A stretch of DNA of 64,000 nucleotides from Synechococcus sp. WH 7803 (GCA_000063505.1 CT971583.1:837918-901917); one strand, 5' to 3'. Counted from the first letter of the stretch, positions 55,646 through 63,926 are shown. The notes: generated by a model from the letters alone, not told the origin. Made by a program: numbers and translations.

Positions 55646-56017
55646 GTGGCTCAATGTCTGCGATGGCTTGTCTTGAACGTCGTGCTTCTGGTTGGCCTTG
55701 CTGTTGCCTCAACACCGGTCTCAGCGGCCTGGATCTGTGATGGCGATCGACTCACGGCGGAACCACTCACCCTCGGACAGGACGCCATTGGTGTGACGGA
55801 GTCTCCGCTGCCCAATAGCGCCGCAGGCACCGTGCCGGGTGATGGGGTGTTGCTCCACTGGCGCGGCGTCACCCTTCAGCTTCCCCGCACCAACAATGCA
55901 GGGACTCCGAGTTACACCGATGGGCGTTGGTGGTGGCAGGTGGAGGATCCGCTGCACCCCGACTTTCGCGAGCGGCGCGGTGCCGTGATCAGCTACGCCT
56001 GCGACGCCTCGGAATGA
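55646..56017 (+). CDS. secreted hypothetical protein
   Basis: 123 residues from GTG 55646. Signal (LVLNVVLLVGLAVASTPVSA-A), then WICDGDRLTAEPLTLG, a beta-rich middle with GVLLHWRGVTLQLPRTNNAG and YTDGRWWWQVEDPLHPDF, and a terminal Cys (SYACDASE). Unknown. Confidence 0.62.
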   Translation: MAQCLRWLVLNVVLLVGLAVASTPVSAAWICDGDRLTAEPLTLGQDAIGVTESPLPNSAAGTVPGDGVLLHWRGVTLQLPRTNNAGTPSYTDGRWWWQVEDPLHPDFRERRGAVISYACDASE

Positions 56018-56019
56018 GC

Positions 56020-56118
56020 TCAGGCTGCGGGAGCCAAACCCTGAAGCAGCAGGTATTCGTACACCGTCACAGCCAGCACCACGAGTCCGATTCCACTGAG
56101 AAGTAGTCGTCCGTCCAT
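56020..56118 (-). CDS. 32-residue single-span membrane peptide
   Basis: MDGRLLLSGIGLVVLAVTVY then EYLLLQGLAPAA. One transmembrane helix. It does not match PetL, PetM, PetN, PsbM, PsbX, Psb30 or PsaM as I recall them. Very short; supported by composition only. Confidence 0.4.
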   Translation of the reverse strand: MDGRLLLSGIGLVVLAVTVYEYLLLQGLAPAA

Positions 56119-56139
56119 GGTGGTGTCGGCTCAGCCGCA

Positions 56140-56376
56140 GTGGGCTCAAGATCGCTTCATGATGGTGTTTTGCGCAGCTGCGTGCACGATCCCCGTTGGA
56201 TTCTTGTTGCTTGGGGGGTCGTGGCTTTGGCGGCGGCCCTGCGTTTCTGGCGCATGACGCAGCCTTTCCGGGCCGGATTGTCGGCGCAGAATCGCTTGGG
56301 GGCTACCGATCTCGATCAAGCACGGGCGTCGTTGGAGCGCTCCTGGCGACAAGGAGAGCGTCACGGCTCCAGCTGA
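56140..56376 (+). CDS. hypothetical protein with one membrane span
   Basis: 78 residues from GTG 56140. One hydrophobic stretch (WILVAWGVVALAAALRFW), then a basic, Gln/Arg-rich tail (RAGLSAQNRLGATDLDQARA, LERSWRQGERHGSS). No family recognised. Confidence 0.5.
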   Translation: MGSRSLHDGVLRSCVHDPRWILVAWGVVALAAALRFWRMTQPFRAGLSAQNRLGATDLDQARASLERSWRQGERHGSS

Positions 56377-56407
56377 GCATTGCTTTCAGCGCCATTACAT
56401 TGAACGA

Positions 56408-56761
56408 ATGAATCCGTCGATGTCACGCCAGCAGATCGAAGAGGAGCTTGAGCAGGCCCGGGCGATGGGGCGCTGGCTCAGCGACGAGGAACGCGATCAG
56501 CTGGCAGCGCAGAAGCAAGGTGAACGCCTCGCTCTCGAGCGCGATCAGCACTTGCGCAAGCGCCTCATGGTGTTGACAGGTGTGTTTCTGCTGATCCCAC
56601 CGTTGTGGCCCGCTGCTGCTGGCCTTGCGGTGTATCTGCTCTTCCCGCAGTCATTCCGTCGGCTGATGTTGTTGGCGGGTGGAAGTCTTCTGGTGCTCCT
56701 CGCCCTGGGCGTGGGCACTGTTGGGATCGCTCTGGCGCTTCTCTGGGCTGTTCTGAACTGA
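56408..56761 (+). CDS. membrane protein with charged N-terminus
   Basis: 117 residues. Acidic/basic helix 1-50 (QQIEEELEQARAMGRWLSDE, ERDQLAAQKQGERLALERDQ), then two or three hydrophobic segments. Unknown function. Confidence 0.55.
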   Translation: MNPSMSRQQIEEELEQARAMGRWLSDEERDQLAAQKQGERLALERDQHLRKRLMVLTGVFLLIPPLWPAAAGLAVYLLFPQSFRRLMLLAGGSLLVLLALGVGTVGIALALLWAVLN

Positions 56762-56875
56762 CGCTCACAGCAGCGTCAGGATCTGTAGACATTGTGTTGT
56801 TCGGTACAGACGATTGTTATCTGCATCACTATCAGCTGGTCCGCGCGTGTGGTGACGCAGACCGCGGTCGAGGGC

Positions 56876-57139
56876 TCACCTCTCGGATGCATCCGGGGGC
56901 GGAGCCTTCATGGTTGGGGCATCCGGGTCAAAGTCGACCGGTTCAGCATCCTGGTTTTGGATCATGTCCTCGTCGTCCAACGTGGCCGCAGCAGGGATGG
57001 CGCCCGTGATGAGCACGAGGCAGGCCGTGATGATCAGAGCTGCAGGATGACCCAGGCGAGTGAGCAGCCCACGACGAGGGATAGGACCCCCAGGAGTGCC
57101 CGCCAGAACCTGGGATCGTTGGGTTGAAACACCAAGCAC
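56876..57139 (-). CDS. small exported hypothetical protein
   Basis: 87 residues from GTG 57139, 1 bp after the stop of the 57141-57308 gene. Hydrophobic signal-like segment (PAALIITACLVLITGAIPAA) with cleavage AAA-T, then an acidic tail (LDDEDMIQNQDAEPVDFDPD). A later start near the signal is possible. Confidence 0.5.
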   Translation of the reverse strand: MLGVSTQRSQVLAGTPGGPIPRRGLLTRLGHPAALIITACLVLITGAIPAAATLDDEDMIQNQDAEPVDFDPDAPTMKAPPPDASER

Positions 57140-57140
57140 G

Positions 57141-57308
57141 TCAGGCGCAGCTGTGAATCAGTTTGATCGAGCCGTTGTCCACCTGGCGGAGAAGATCCGT
57201 GCGCAGGCGTTGGTCCTGGTCGTCGAGTTCCTGAAGCATCAACACCGAGCGATAGCTGTCGACGCTGATGCGACTGTGCAGCTTGGCCTTCAAGTACAGC
57301 TCAACCAT
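57141..57308 (-). CDS. 55-residue hypothetical protein
   Basis: MVELYLKAKLHSRISVDSYR, SVLMLQELDDQDQRLRTDLL, RQVDNGSIKLIHSCA. Charged, helical; the short spacing to the next gene supports it. Function unknown. Confidence 0.55.
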   Translation of the reverse strand: MVELYLKAKLHSRISVDSYRSVLMLQELDDQDQRLRTDLLRQVDNGSIKLIHSCA

Positions 57309-57396
57309 GGTTGAAACCTTTCGGCATCAACGCTAGTCAACGCCAACTGGGCAGCGTGATGGAACGAGCGGGCTCCATCGGCCTGTCTTCCTGTCT

Positions 57397-57585
57397 TCAG
57401 CGCATCAAGGGGGGCGGACCCTGGCGCATGATCCAGCTGGTGGCCGCTTTCTGGGTCTGCCAGGCCTGCATCAGTTGCTTGGCAAGCTGCCGAAGTTGAT
57501 CCGGATCCTGAGTGGTGTCGAGAGCTCGGTTGAACTGCTCGATCTGAAACCGTTGTTCGGTGCTGAGTTGAATGCTGCCGTTCAT
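57397..57585 (-). CDS. small NblA-like helical protein (paralogue)
   Basis: 62 residues from ATG 57585 (MNGSIQLSTEQRFQIEQFNR), then ALDTTQDPDQLRQLAKQLMQ and AWQTQKAATSWIMRQ. Same family as 6942-7118 by the aligned F-I-x-x-F, L...LAK-L...AW...Q-AA-W-x-x-RQ pattern. Weakly NblA-like in size and order. Confidence 0.6.
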   Translation of the reverse strand: MNGSIQLSTEQRFQIEQFNRALDTTQDPDQLRQLAKQLMQAWQTQKAATSWIMRQGPPPLMR

Positions 57586-57700
57586 CGCGATCTCCGGTTG
57601 CGGATGCACGCAAGGTACGGGTCTTAATCAAACGATTTGTTGCAGATCACACGCTTGCACCCGCCTGTCAGCAGTCGCGCACCTGCAATTTGTTAAGCGC

Positions 57701-58360
57701 TCAAAGGAGGCCGCGGTGTTGCACAAAGCGCTGGATCATCGCCCAGGAGCCCAGGGTCACCTTCAGGGCCACCAGCAGATTCAGCAGCGGAATCCAGCCT
57801 CCGCTCAGCAGGCTTCCGAACTCACCGGCCCCTGGCGATAGTCCTTCGAGGGCCAGAAAGGACAGAACCACAAAACCCATCACCGCCGCCTTTTCCCAAA
57901 GATCTGCATGCCAGCGTTCGTGGAGCCGGCGACTGCGTTCACTTCCGCCGCTAATCAGCACCAGACCGATGGCGGTGCCGCCAGCAACCCCTGCGGCGAA
58001 TCCACCGCCCGGGCTCAGGTGGCCTCGCACTGCCAGCTCAACTGCCACAAGGGCGGCCAGCGTTGCCACCTGTTCGCAGACCACGCGCGAGGGAATGTCG
58101 CTCAAGCTCCGGATCCGTGTCCGCAGGGGTTCGTCACGCAGCAGCATGCGCACACCGATGGACGCCAAGGTGAACACCACCACTTCGCCGATGGTGTCGA
58201 ACAAACGGATGTGCAAGATCACCCCCGACACCAGATTGGGCACGTCCCCCTCGGCCGCCAGCCCACGGATCAGCTCACCCATGCCACCCACCTGAGGTAA
58301 CGGTCCCGTGAGCGGTGCCGCGAAGAGCGCAATGGCAGCCAGCACATAAAGCCAGATCAT
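57701..58360 (-). CDS. mnhB: Mrp antiporter subunit B (MbhE/MnhB type)
   Basis: 219 residues from ATG 58360 (MIWLYVLAAIALFAAPLTGP). N-terminal MbhE-like part (PQVGGMGELIRG, PNLVSGVILHIRLFDTIGEV), then MnhB domain with AVRGHLSPGGGFAAGVAGGT and WIPLLNLLVALKVTLGSW. About six spans. Last gene of the antiporter operon, overlapping the preceding gene by 4 bp. Confidence 0.85.
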   Translation of the reverse strand: MIWLYVLAAIALFAAPLTGPLPQVGGMGELIRGLAAEGDVPNLVSGVILHIRLFDTIGEVVVFTLASIGVRMLLRDEPLRTRIRSLSDIPSRVVCEQVATLAALVAVELAVRGHLSPGGGFAAGVAGGTAIGLVLISGGSERSRRLHERWHADLWEKAAVMGFVVLSFLALEGLSPGAGEFGSLLSGGWIPLLNLLVALKVTLGSWAMIQRFVQHRGLL

Positions 58361-58890
58361 GGTGTCGGCTCCTCTGGTGTGATCAGCACCCCGCCGCTCT
58401 TGCACCAATGCTTGAATCCGGGAGTGTTCTGGAGACGTTGCTTCAGAGATGGCTGCAGGATTGTGAGTCGACCTTGATCCTCCAGCCATCCATGGGGTGC
58501 TGCGCCCTGCCGAACCAGTCTGAGCCGCAGGTGCAAGGGCTGAATCCATTGGTTCAGAACCTGGGCTTCAGCGTCGGCTGATGGCTCCAGTTCGGTGCTG
58601 CGCCGATCCTCGAGGCGGAGGGTCATCGACGAACGCAGAGCAATCACATAAAGGGTGGTGGACAGCAAGGTTCCCACCATCGCCTCGGTGAGAGCCACAT
58701 CCGGTGCACCCAGGAGCACATACAGCAGTGTGGCCACTGATCCAAAGACGCCCCGCAGCATCAGGGCCTGATAGGGGTTGTCTTGGCAGACCATCAGTAC
58801 GGACACCAGCGGAAGCAACGCGGTGATCGGCAACAGCAGACCGAGGGAGCCTTGAAGACTCAACAGGGAGAGATCGAAATCAGGAAGCAT
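58357..58890 (-). CDS. MbhD/DUF4040-like antiporter subunit
   Basis: 177 residues from ATG 58890 (MLPDFDLSLLSLQGSLGLLL). NPYQALMLRGVFGSVATLLY and LLGAPDVALTEAMVGTLLST match the DUF4040 module normally found in the C-terminus of MrpA or as MbhD. A soluble 90-residue tail (from about RRSTELEPS) follows. Overlaps mnhG by 11 bp. Confidence 0.78.
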   Translation of the reverse strand: MLPDFDLSLLSLQGSLGLLLPITALLPLVSVLMVCQDNPYQALMLRGVFGSVATLLYVLLGAPDVALTEAMVGTLLSTTLYVIALRSSMTLRLEDRRSTELEPSADAEAQVLNQWIQPLHLRLRLVRQGAAPHGWLEDQGRLTILQPSLKQRLQNTPGFKHWCKSGGVLITPEEPTP

Positions 58891-59203
58891 CACCCAGCTC
58901 CTGCGCTTTGGCATTCAGCAGTCGGCTCTGGTGAACCCCCCGGGCGACCACGTATCCGAAGATCGTGTTCCAGAGCATCAGTCCCAGCATGGCCAGGCCG
59001 TAGAGAGGCCACCAGTCGGGACGTCGAATCAGAAGCCCCAACAGCATCAGCAGCGACCCGAGGGAGTCGGAAACCGTGAGCTTGTGCAACCGGTCGAGCA
59101 GGGGACGCACCTCCAGCAGAGGCCAACTGCCCCAGAACCAGAGAAACAGTCCCGCAAACAGAAACAGCAGGCTTGCAGCCTCCTTCAGAAGCACAACACT
59201 CAT
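58880..59203 (-). CDS. mnhG: Mrp antiporter subunit G
   Basis: 107 residues with three spans: SLLFLFAGLFLWFWGSWPLL, RLHKLTVSDSLGSLLMLLGL and LYGLAMLGLMLWNTIFGYVV. The RLHxxTxxDxLG motif is typical of MnhG/PhaG. Overlaps mnhF by 4 bp. Confidence 0.88.
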   Translation of the reverse strand: MSVVLLKEAASLLFLFAGLFLWFWGSWPLLEVRPLLDRLHKLTVSDSLGSLLMLLGLLIRRPDWWPLYGLAMLGLMLWNTIFGYVVARGVHQSRLLNAKAQELGDAS

Positions 59204-59448
59204 GGTTCTCTCTCCTCCAGAAGCCTGGCCAGCAAAAGCATTCCGGCATCACCGGCGCTGAGCATCAAGGCGCCAACCAAGGCGATCATGCGATCGCCGC
59301 GCATCACGGCCACCACCAGGGCCAGCATCGCCACTTTGGTGCCGATGCTTCCAAACGCCGCCAGGCGATCCCACACACTGCCGTTGCGGCAGAGAAGCGC
59401 GATCGGAATCAACAGGGCGATCACCATGCCCCAGAGCAACAAGGTCAT
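59200..59448 (-). CDS. mnhF: Mrp antiporter subunit F
   Basis: 82 residues, three spans (LLLWGMVIALLIPIALLCRN, KVAMLALVVAVMRGDRMIAL). The GSVWDRLAAFGSIGTKVAML segment with D and R matches MnhF/PhaF. 4-bp overlaps on both sides. Confidence 0.86.
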   Translation of the reverse strand: MTLLLWGMVIALLIPIALLCRNGSVWDRLAAFGSIGTKVAMLALVVAVMRGDRMIALVGALMLSAGDAGMLLLARLLEEREP

Positions 59449-59894
59449 TGCGGTGTCCTCCCGCCAGTCGGCGCCTGCCCCCGGCGTGGTGCAGGGCGCA
59501 AGCGATGGATCCTGTAGCGATGGTGCGATCCTTCCACGGCATCCTCAACGCGCACCAGGTCGAGCACCAGGGTGAAGGGTGTGAGCGTGATCGCCAGCAG
59601 TTCCAGAAACACCACCAGCGGTGTGGCGGTACCACTGGCACGATGCTCGGTTTCATCGCAGTGTTCGCGCCCACCGGCAACGATCAACGCCACTGCTTCG
59701 CCGTAGGCCTGGGGAATGGCGACCAGGCTCTGGCCGACTGCCTTGAGCAGCGGTGCCACCCGTTCGCCGTGGTGGTGCGCTCGTGGCAGAAGAATCGCCA
59801 CCAGCAGGCCAAACAGCAGGTTGGTTCTGTTGGTTTCGCCTGTGAGCAACACCCACAGCAGCAACCGGAACCCCAGGCTGAATACCACGGTCAT
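59445..59894 (-). CDS. mnhE: Mrp antiporter subunit E
   Basis: 149 residues from ATG 59894 (MTVVFSLGFRLLLWVLLTGE). N-terminal spans with NRTNLLFGLLVAILL, then LLKAVGQSLVAIPQAYGEAV and LELLAITLTPFTLVLDLVRV. Weakly conserved family; identity also from position between D and F. Confidence 0.8.
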   Translation of the reverse strand: MTVVFSLGFRLLLWVLLTGETNRTNLLFGLLVAILLPRAHHHGERVAPLLKAVGQSLVAIPQAYGEAVALIVAGGREHCDETEHRASGTATPLVVFLELLAITLTPFTLVLDLVRVEDAVEGSHHRYRIHRLRPAPRRGQAPTGGRTPQ

Positions 59895-61405
59895 CCCCAA
59901 CCCTCCATGACATGAAGGCTCAGCAGCATTCCTGCTCCAACCACAGCCAGGCTGCCGATCAGGTCCTGGAGTGATTCCAGATCCGGCCAGCGACGTTCCA
60001 GTGCAGGCCGCCACCGCTGCAGACCCCGGTCCAACAGCAGACCGAGGGCGAAGATCAGTCCGGTCACGGCGAGCTTCTCAGCATCGTGGCTGGGAGCAAC
60101 GGCGAGGCTGATCAGAGCCGATGCACCGATCAGCACCACCACGAGCAGGGTGATGCTGCCCCCTGATGGTGACTGGACAGCGTTGCTGCCTTTGTTGCTC
60201 CCGTTGGGGGCACACCACGGAGCACCCCAGAGCCTGGCGTACACCGCCACACTGCCGATGGACGCCAAGAGCACGGCCGCGGCCCAGAACGGTGGCAACG
60301 CAGACTCCAGCTCCGATTTGGCGATGGACCCGATCAACCAGGGGAAGCCGGCGATGGAGAGGGATCCGATCCAGAGGGGAACCTGCAATCTGGCCGGCAG
60401 GGGACGCTGACGCCAGCTGTTGAGGTGGGTGGAGTCGACGCCTCCGCTCATCAGAAACAACAGGGCTTTGCCGAGTCCATGCGCGAAGGCCATCAGTCCT
60501 CCGGCCATCGGTGAGAGGGCCACAAGCCCCATCTGGGACAGCGTGCTCCAGGCCAGCAGTCGGCGCAGGTCGGTTTCGGTGAGCGCCCGCAACAGGCCGA
60601 GCACCGCACTGGCGATGCCGATCCAGCGAACGAGGGGAGTCAGTCCTGGGTCGATCTGCATCAGTCGCAACAGAGGCAGAACCCCGGCGGTGACCACAAC
60701 CCCTGAATGCAATGCGGCCACTTCCGGTCTGGCGGCTGCATGACTGCGAGGCAGCCAGAGCCCTGGCAGGAACAGTCCGCCCTTGCTGAAGAGGCCGAGA
60801 AGAATCAGCACCTGGGCGCTGCCCAATTCCAGGCCTGCCAAAGCCTCCATGCTGAAGCTGCCAGTGCGCACGTACACCAGTCCGGTGCCGATCAGATACA
60901 GGGTCATGGCCGTGCTCGCGACCAGCAGATACCGGAGCGCGATCCAGAACGAACGCGGTGCCTCCCGGCGCAGTTGCAGCAGGAACGCTGCAATGCCCAC
61001 CACTTCCAGGGCGACATAAAGACTGATGAGGTCTGTCACCACGAAGCAGGTGTTCAGTCCTCCGAGCATCACGGCAGGCACCAGGGGGCCACTGGCACCC
61101 TCGAGGTTGCGGCTGGCCAGTCGGGTGGCGCCCAGCACCACGCCATTGAGCAGCAGAAACCAGGCCGCTGTGGCATCGATGCTCAAACTGATGCCGTTGC
61201 TGCCGACCAGGTTGAGGCTGATGCTCTCGCCCAGCAGCAGAGAGGGCAGGGCCATCAGCACCGTGGCCAGACAGCAGAGCAGCAGGGGCCATTCTCCCAG
61301 CTCTGGTACGAGAGCACCGAAAAAGGCCAGCAGATAAGGCGCCAGCAGCCAGCCCACCACCACCGCTGGGGTGAGCAAGGACACCAGAATCGCCTCAGGG
61401 GTCAT
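59891..61405 (-). CDS. mnhD: Mrp antiporter subunit D (NuoN-like)
   Basis: 504 residues from ATG 61405 (MTPEAILVSLLTPAVVVGWL). 13-14 spans with conserved proton-path residues: VALEVVGIAAFLLQL (TM5 Glu), LLGLFSKGGLFLPGLWLPRS (TM7 Lys/TM region with HAAARPEVAALHSG), LAWSTLSQMGLVALSPM and HGLGKALLFLMSGGVDST (Lys). Main ion-translocating subunit of the complex. Confidence 0.88.
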   Translation of the reverse strand: MTPEAILVSLLTPAVVVGWLLAPYLLAFFGALVPELGEWPLLLCCLATVLMALPSLLLGESISLNLVGSNGISLSIDATAAWFLLLNGVVLGATRLASRNLEGASGPLVPAVMLGGLNTCFVVTDLISLYVALEVVGIAAFLLQLRREAPRSFWIALRYLLVASTAMTLYLIGTGLVYVRTGSFSMEALAGLELGSAQVLILLGLFSKGGLFLPGLWLPRSHAAARPEVAALHSGVVVTAGVLPLLRLMQIDPGLTPLVRWIGIASAVLGLLRALTETDLRRLLAWSTLSQMGLVALSPMAGGLMAFAHGLGKALLFLMSGGVDSTHLNSWRQRPLPARLQVPLWIGSLSIAGFPWLIGSIAKSELESALPPFWAAAVLLASIGSVAVYARLWGAPWCAPNGSNKGSNAVQSPSGGSITLLVVVLIGASALISLAVAPSHDAEKLAVTGLIFALGLLLDRGLQRWRPALERRWPDLESLQDLIGSLAVVGAGMLLSLHVMEGWG

Positions 61406-61767
61406 CAGCACGGGTCCTCACTGTCAAAGGTGCGCACGTCCAGCAGGGGGTCGCGCACGGAGAGGCGGCTGATCACCGCCAGCAGCAGGGCTTGGCTGGA
61501 GAGCCCGATCACGATGGCTGTGAGAATCACGGCCTGGGGAATCGGGTCTGCGACAGCGGCCAGGGCCTGATCGGTCTCGCCGTTGGAGAGAATTGGACTG
61601 CGCAGACCCGTGCGGGCCGCGAAAAGAACAAACAACGACACCACCGATCCGCCCATCACATCCATGGCCAGAACCTTCAGGTAGAGGTTGCGGCGGAGCA
61701 GCAGTCCGAGAAATCCACTCAGCAGGCTGAGCAGGATCAGCAGCTCCAGGAGGCGGATGGTGGCCAT
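61405..61767 (-). CDS. mnhC: Mrp antiporter subunit C (NuoK-like)
   Basis: 120 residues, three spans: LELLILLSLLSGFLGLLLRR, VMGGSVVSLFVLFAARTGLR and DPIPQAVILTAIVIGLSSQA. DPIPQAxxLTAIVIG is the MnhC signature. Stop shares a base with the mnhD start. Starts directly after the stop of the 61768 gene. Confidence 0.86.
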   Translation of the reverse strand: MATIRLLELLILLSLLSGFLGLLLRRNLYLKVLAMDVMGGSVVSLFVLFAARTGLRSPILSNGETDQALAAVADPIPQAVILTAIVIGLSSQALLLAVISRLSVRDPLLDVRTFDSEDPC

Positions 61768-62793
61768 TCAATGATTAACCGCTAACGGCTCGGGGTACTG
61801 GGGGCTGCGACCCCTTGCAGGGATTGCAAATCGATCCCTCACCACCGCGAGCGGGTCACTGAAGTGATCCCAGGGATCGATGTCGCGAATCAGGTCGGTG
61901 TTCACATGACTTCCGTGCTCGAGGCCTGCAAAGACCCTTTCGGGATCCAGTTGTCTCCATTCCCCCGGGATGAACGGAGAAACGCCGATGCCGAGTTCAA
62001 ACTCAGCCATCACAAACATGATCACATCGAAGGGATCGAGGCGCTCAAAACCGGCCTGGAAGCCCACCACACCGCCTTCCTCTGCGGCCGTCGTTCCATA
62101 CCCTCCGAGCACATGGCAGCAGTCATGGCGAAACACCGGTGGTGGAGGTCCTCCCGTTGCTCCAGGGAATGCGAAGTCGTTGCGCTCGATGAAGTCGGCA
62201 TAGGCCTTGCCGAAGCTTCCGGGTGGATAGCCGCGGAGGGTTTGAAAGCGCTCGAGCATGCTGCGGTCCTCATGGCCGCTGAGCACCTTGAGGGTTGATG
62301 CAAACGCGGGAAGACCACCATCACGCACGGTGGCTTCAATCGCCTGCCGTAAAAAACCACGTCGGGCGATGTCGAAGCGAACGATCATCTGGCGATCCAG
62401 CATCACGTTCCTGTAGGTCTTCACCGGTCGGGCATCGACCCCGAATGCCTCGGCAGCAGCATCCAGCAGGGAGAGGATCTCGGAGTCAGGCTCACCATCG
62501 AACATGGCGACGAGCGTCATCCCCCGCAGGATCCGTTCTTTCCATTCAGGATCGGGATCACAGGCACTGACCGCCTGCGCCATGGCCGCGGGCGTGAGGC
62601 TGGGGCGCTGTTGTAAATCGCAGTCCACCTGAAGAAGGTGGTCGCGGATGGCGCAGATCCCAGCCAAAGCACGTTGAGACGGCTCACCCCGCAGGCGCGC
62701 CACTGTCATCAGACATGACAATCCGCTCTCCGCCAGACAACGCCGAAGCTCGCTGCTGAGGGGACGTCCGGGATGAATGACCATGGCGATCAC
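61768..62793 (-). CDS. TerB-like/Coq4-like two-domain protein, first gene of antiporter operon
   Basis: 341 residues. N-terminal TerB-like helical domain (about 15-140: LSCLMTVARLRGEPSQRALA, MTLVAMFDGEPDSEILSLLD). C-terminal part has FRHDCCHVLGGYGTTAAEEG, an HDxxH-x10-E motif as in Coq4, the protein that organises quinone synthesis in other organisms, followed by AEFELGIGVSPFIPGEWRQL. Adjacent with zero gap to mnhC, so co-translated. The combination of a Coq4-like domain with antiporter genes is unexpected. Confidence 0.65.
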   Translation of the reverse strand: MIAMVIHPGRPLSSELRRCLAESGLSCLMTVARLRGEPSQRALAGICAIRDHLLQVDCDLQQRPSLTPAAMAQAVSACDPDPEWKERILRGMTLVAMFDGEPDSEILSLLDAAAEAFGVDARPVKTYRNVMLDRQMIVRFDIARRGFLRQAIEATVRDGGLPAFASTLKVLSGHEDRSMLERFQTLRGYPPGSFGKAYADFIERNDFAFPGATGGPPPPVFRHDCCHVLGGYGTTAAEEGGVVGFQAGFERLDPFDVIMFVMAEFELGIGVSPFIPGEWRQLDPERVFAGLEHGSHVNTDLIRDIDPWDHFSDPLAVVRDRFAIPARGRSPQYPEPLAVNH

Positions 62794-62836
62794 CGGCGCT
62801 CATCCACCAGTGATAGCCATGGGGTGAGAAACAGCC

Positions 62837-63013
62837 TCAGATGCTGTAGCGGTAGCCGCGATACCGCAGCTCAGTGGTTTTGCGTTCAGCCTTTTCGGGC
62901 TGATTGGCATCCAGTGATTCAGCGTCGCGCTGATCTTTTGCCATCAGCTGTTGGGCCTTTCTAAGGGCCTCAGCTTTGACAAGGCGAGATTTCGTTAGTT
63001 GAAGAGTGTTCAT
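62837..63013 (-). CDS. DUF4278-like small protein
   Basis: 58 residues, MNTLQLTKSRLVKAEALRKA, then QQLMAKDQRDAESLDANQPE and TELRYRGYRYSI. The terminal LRYRGYRY matches DUF4278, a cyanobacterial motif. Basic and helical; role unknown. Confidence 0.72.
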   Translation of the reverse strand: MNTLQLTKSRLVKAEALRKAQQLMAKDQRDAESLDANQPEKAERKTTELRYRGYRYSI

Positions 63014-63122
63014 CGCTGAACTCCACAGTGTTCACACCCCCGTTGCTTGGTGTGAAACGAACTGCAGCCCGAAGGCTCAACGTGTATTGACTTTAATCGG
63101 ATCGGCATGGAATTGTCACGCG

Positions 63123-63473
63123 GTGGCTGGTTTGTATTCCCTACTCCTGTCGGTTGCCGTGGCTTCAGGGGCAATGCTGATCGAACGCCCCTTCTGTGAT
63201 GGGGTGAAAAAGGCTGGCCAGTATTTCACTGGCTCCAATGTCTTCTGTTTATCCACCGCTCTTGTGAACACCGAGGCTCGGGCTGTGGAAACCCTTGCCC
63301 ATGAAATGGTTCACCTAGCCCAGGATTGTGCCGGGGGTGGATTGCAGACCGACGCCTATGCCCTGCTTCTTTCAGAGCAGCCACCCAGCGTGGCCGCGGC
63401 TGAAGAAGAGGCCTATCAGCTAGAACGCGATCCCCGGCGCGTGGTGGAGCTGGTGCGTCTGCACTGCTATTGA
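63123..63473 (+). CDS. secreted HExxH metalloprotease-like protein (core relative)
   Basis: 116 residues from GTG 63123 (the open frame extends to 63006, opposite the DUF4278 gene). Export segment LYSLLLSVAVASGA, Cys-rich start, then VETLAHEMVHLAQDCAGGGL and AAAEEEAYQLERDPRRVVEL. Same order (HExxH, Cys, Glu-rich, late Cys) as island protein 23243-23980. Probably a zinc peptidase outside the membrane. Confidence 0.68.
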   Translation: MAGLYSLLLSVAVASGAMLIERPFCDGVKKAGQYFTGSNVFCLSTALVNTEARAVETLAHEMVHLAQDCAGGGLQTDAYALLLSEQPPSVAAAEEEAYQLERDPRRVVELVRLHCY

Positions 63474-63500
63474 TCACCATCCAGCGTTTTTGATCAACAG

Positions 63501-63674
63501 ATGACCCGTCCCCGCGATCGCCCCAGCAAGATCTGTCCTGTGTGCGGGCGCCCTTTCCAGTGGCGGCGCAAGTGGAAGGATGTGTGGGACGACGTGAAGT
63601 ACTGCTCGGAGCGCTGCAGACGGCATAAAAAATCCTCCGCCATGACGTCGGAGGATGCTTCGCCGGCTTCGTGA
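63501..63674 (+). CDS. DUF2256 zinc-binding protein
   Basis: 57 residues. [32 protein letters not shown]: the DUF2256 pattern with CPxCxRPFxWRRKW and YCSxRCR. The normal family ends near RRHK; here a further 15 residues read through a hairpin (ATCCTCCG...CGGAGGAT) that looks like a minus-strand terminator. Confidence 0.88.
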   Translation: MTRPRDRPSKICPVCGRPFQWRRKWKDVWDDVKYCSERCRRHKKSSAMTSEDASPAS

Positions 63675-63798
63675 AACCCATCACCCGGCCGTCGAATGAA
63701 CGCTAGAGAGAAGTGTCTCCAGTGCCAATCTTGCAGTTATCAATAGGCCTGGCGTGAGGATTTGCGCAAGCCCCAGATCTGGTGTGGACAAGGGGGCA

Positions 63799-63873
63799 AT
63801 GAATAAATTTGCAGTTGCTCTGGCGCTTGGTTTCTTGAATGCCCCACATGTGGTGTTCGGTGCACCTCAATGA
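63799..63873 (+). CDS. 24-residue ORF resembling an isolated signal peptide
   Basis: MNKFAVALALGFLNAPHVVF then GAPQ and stop. It has a charged start, a hydrophobic core and FGA cleavage-like end, and nothing follows. Either a remnant of a secreted protein or a free peptide. Confidence 0.3.
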   Translation: MNKFAVALALGFLNAPHVVFGAPQ

Positions 63874-63895
63874 AAGAACGCTGCCCAGTTGCAAC

Positions 63896-63925
63896 AAAAA
63901 AACCCCGCCGAAAGGCAGGGTTTAG
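63896..63925 (-). terminator. terminator hairpin
   Basis: AAACCCCGCC-GAAA-GGCAGGGTTT with a T7 run on the minus strand. Ends a minus-strand transcript coming from the right edge. Confidence 0.7.
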
Positions 63926-63926
63926 G

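Noticed and set aside
55646-62793. Many long plus-strand frames opposite the antiporter operon
   Set aside because: Antisense shadows of GC-rich membrane-protein genes; their translations are low-complexity Arg/Gln/His-rich with no domain.
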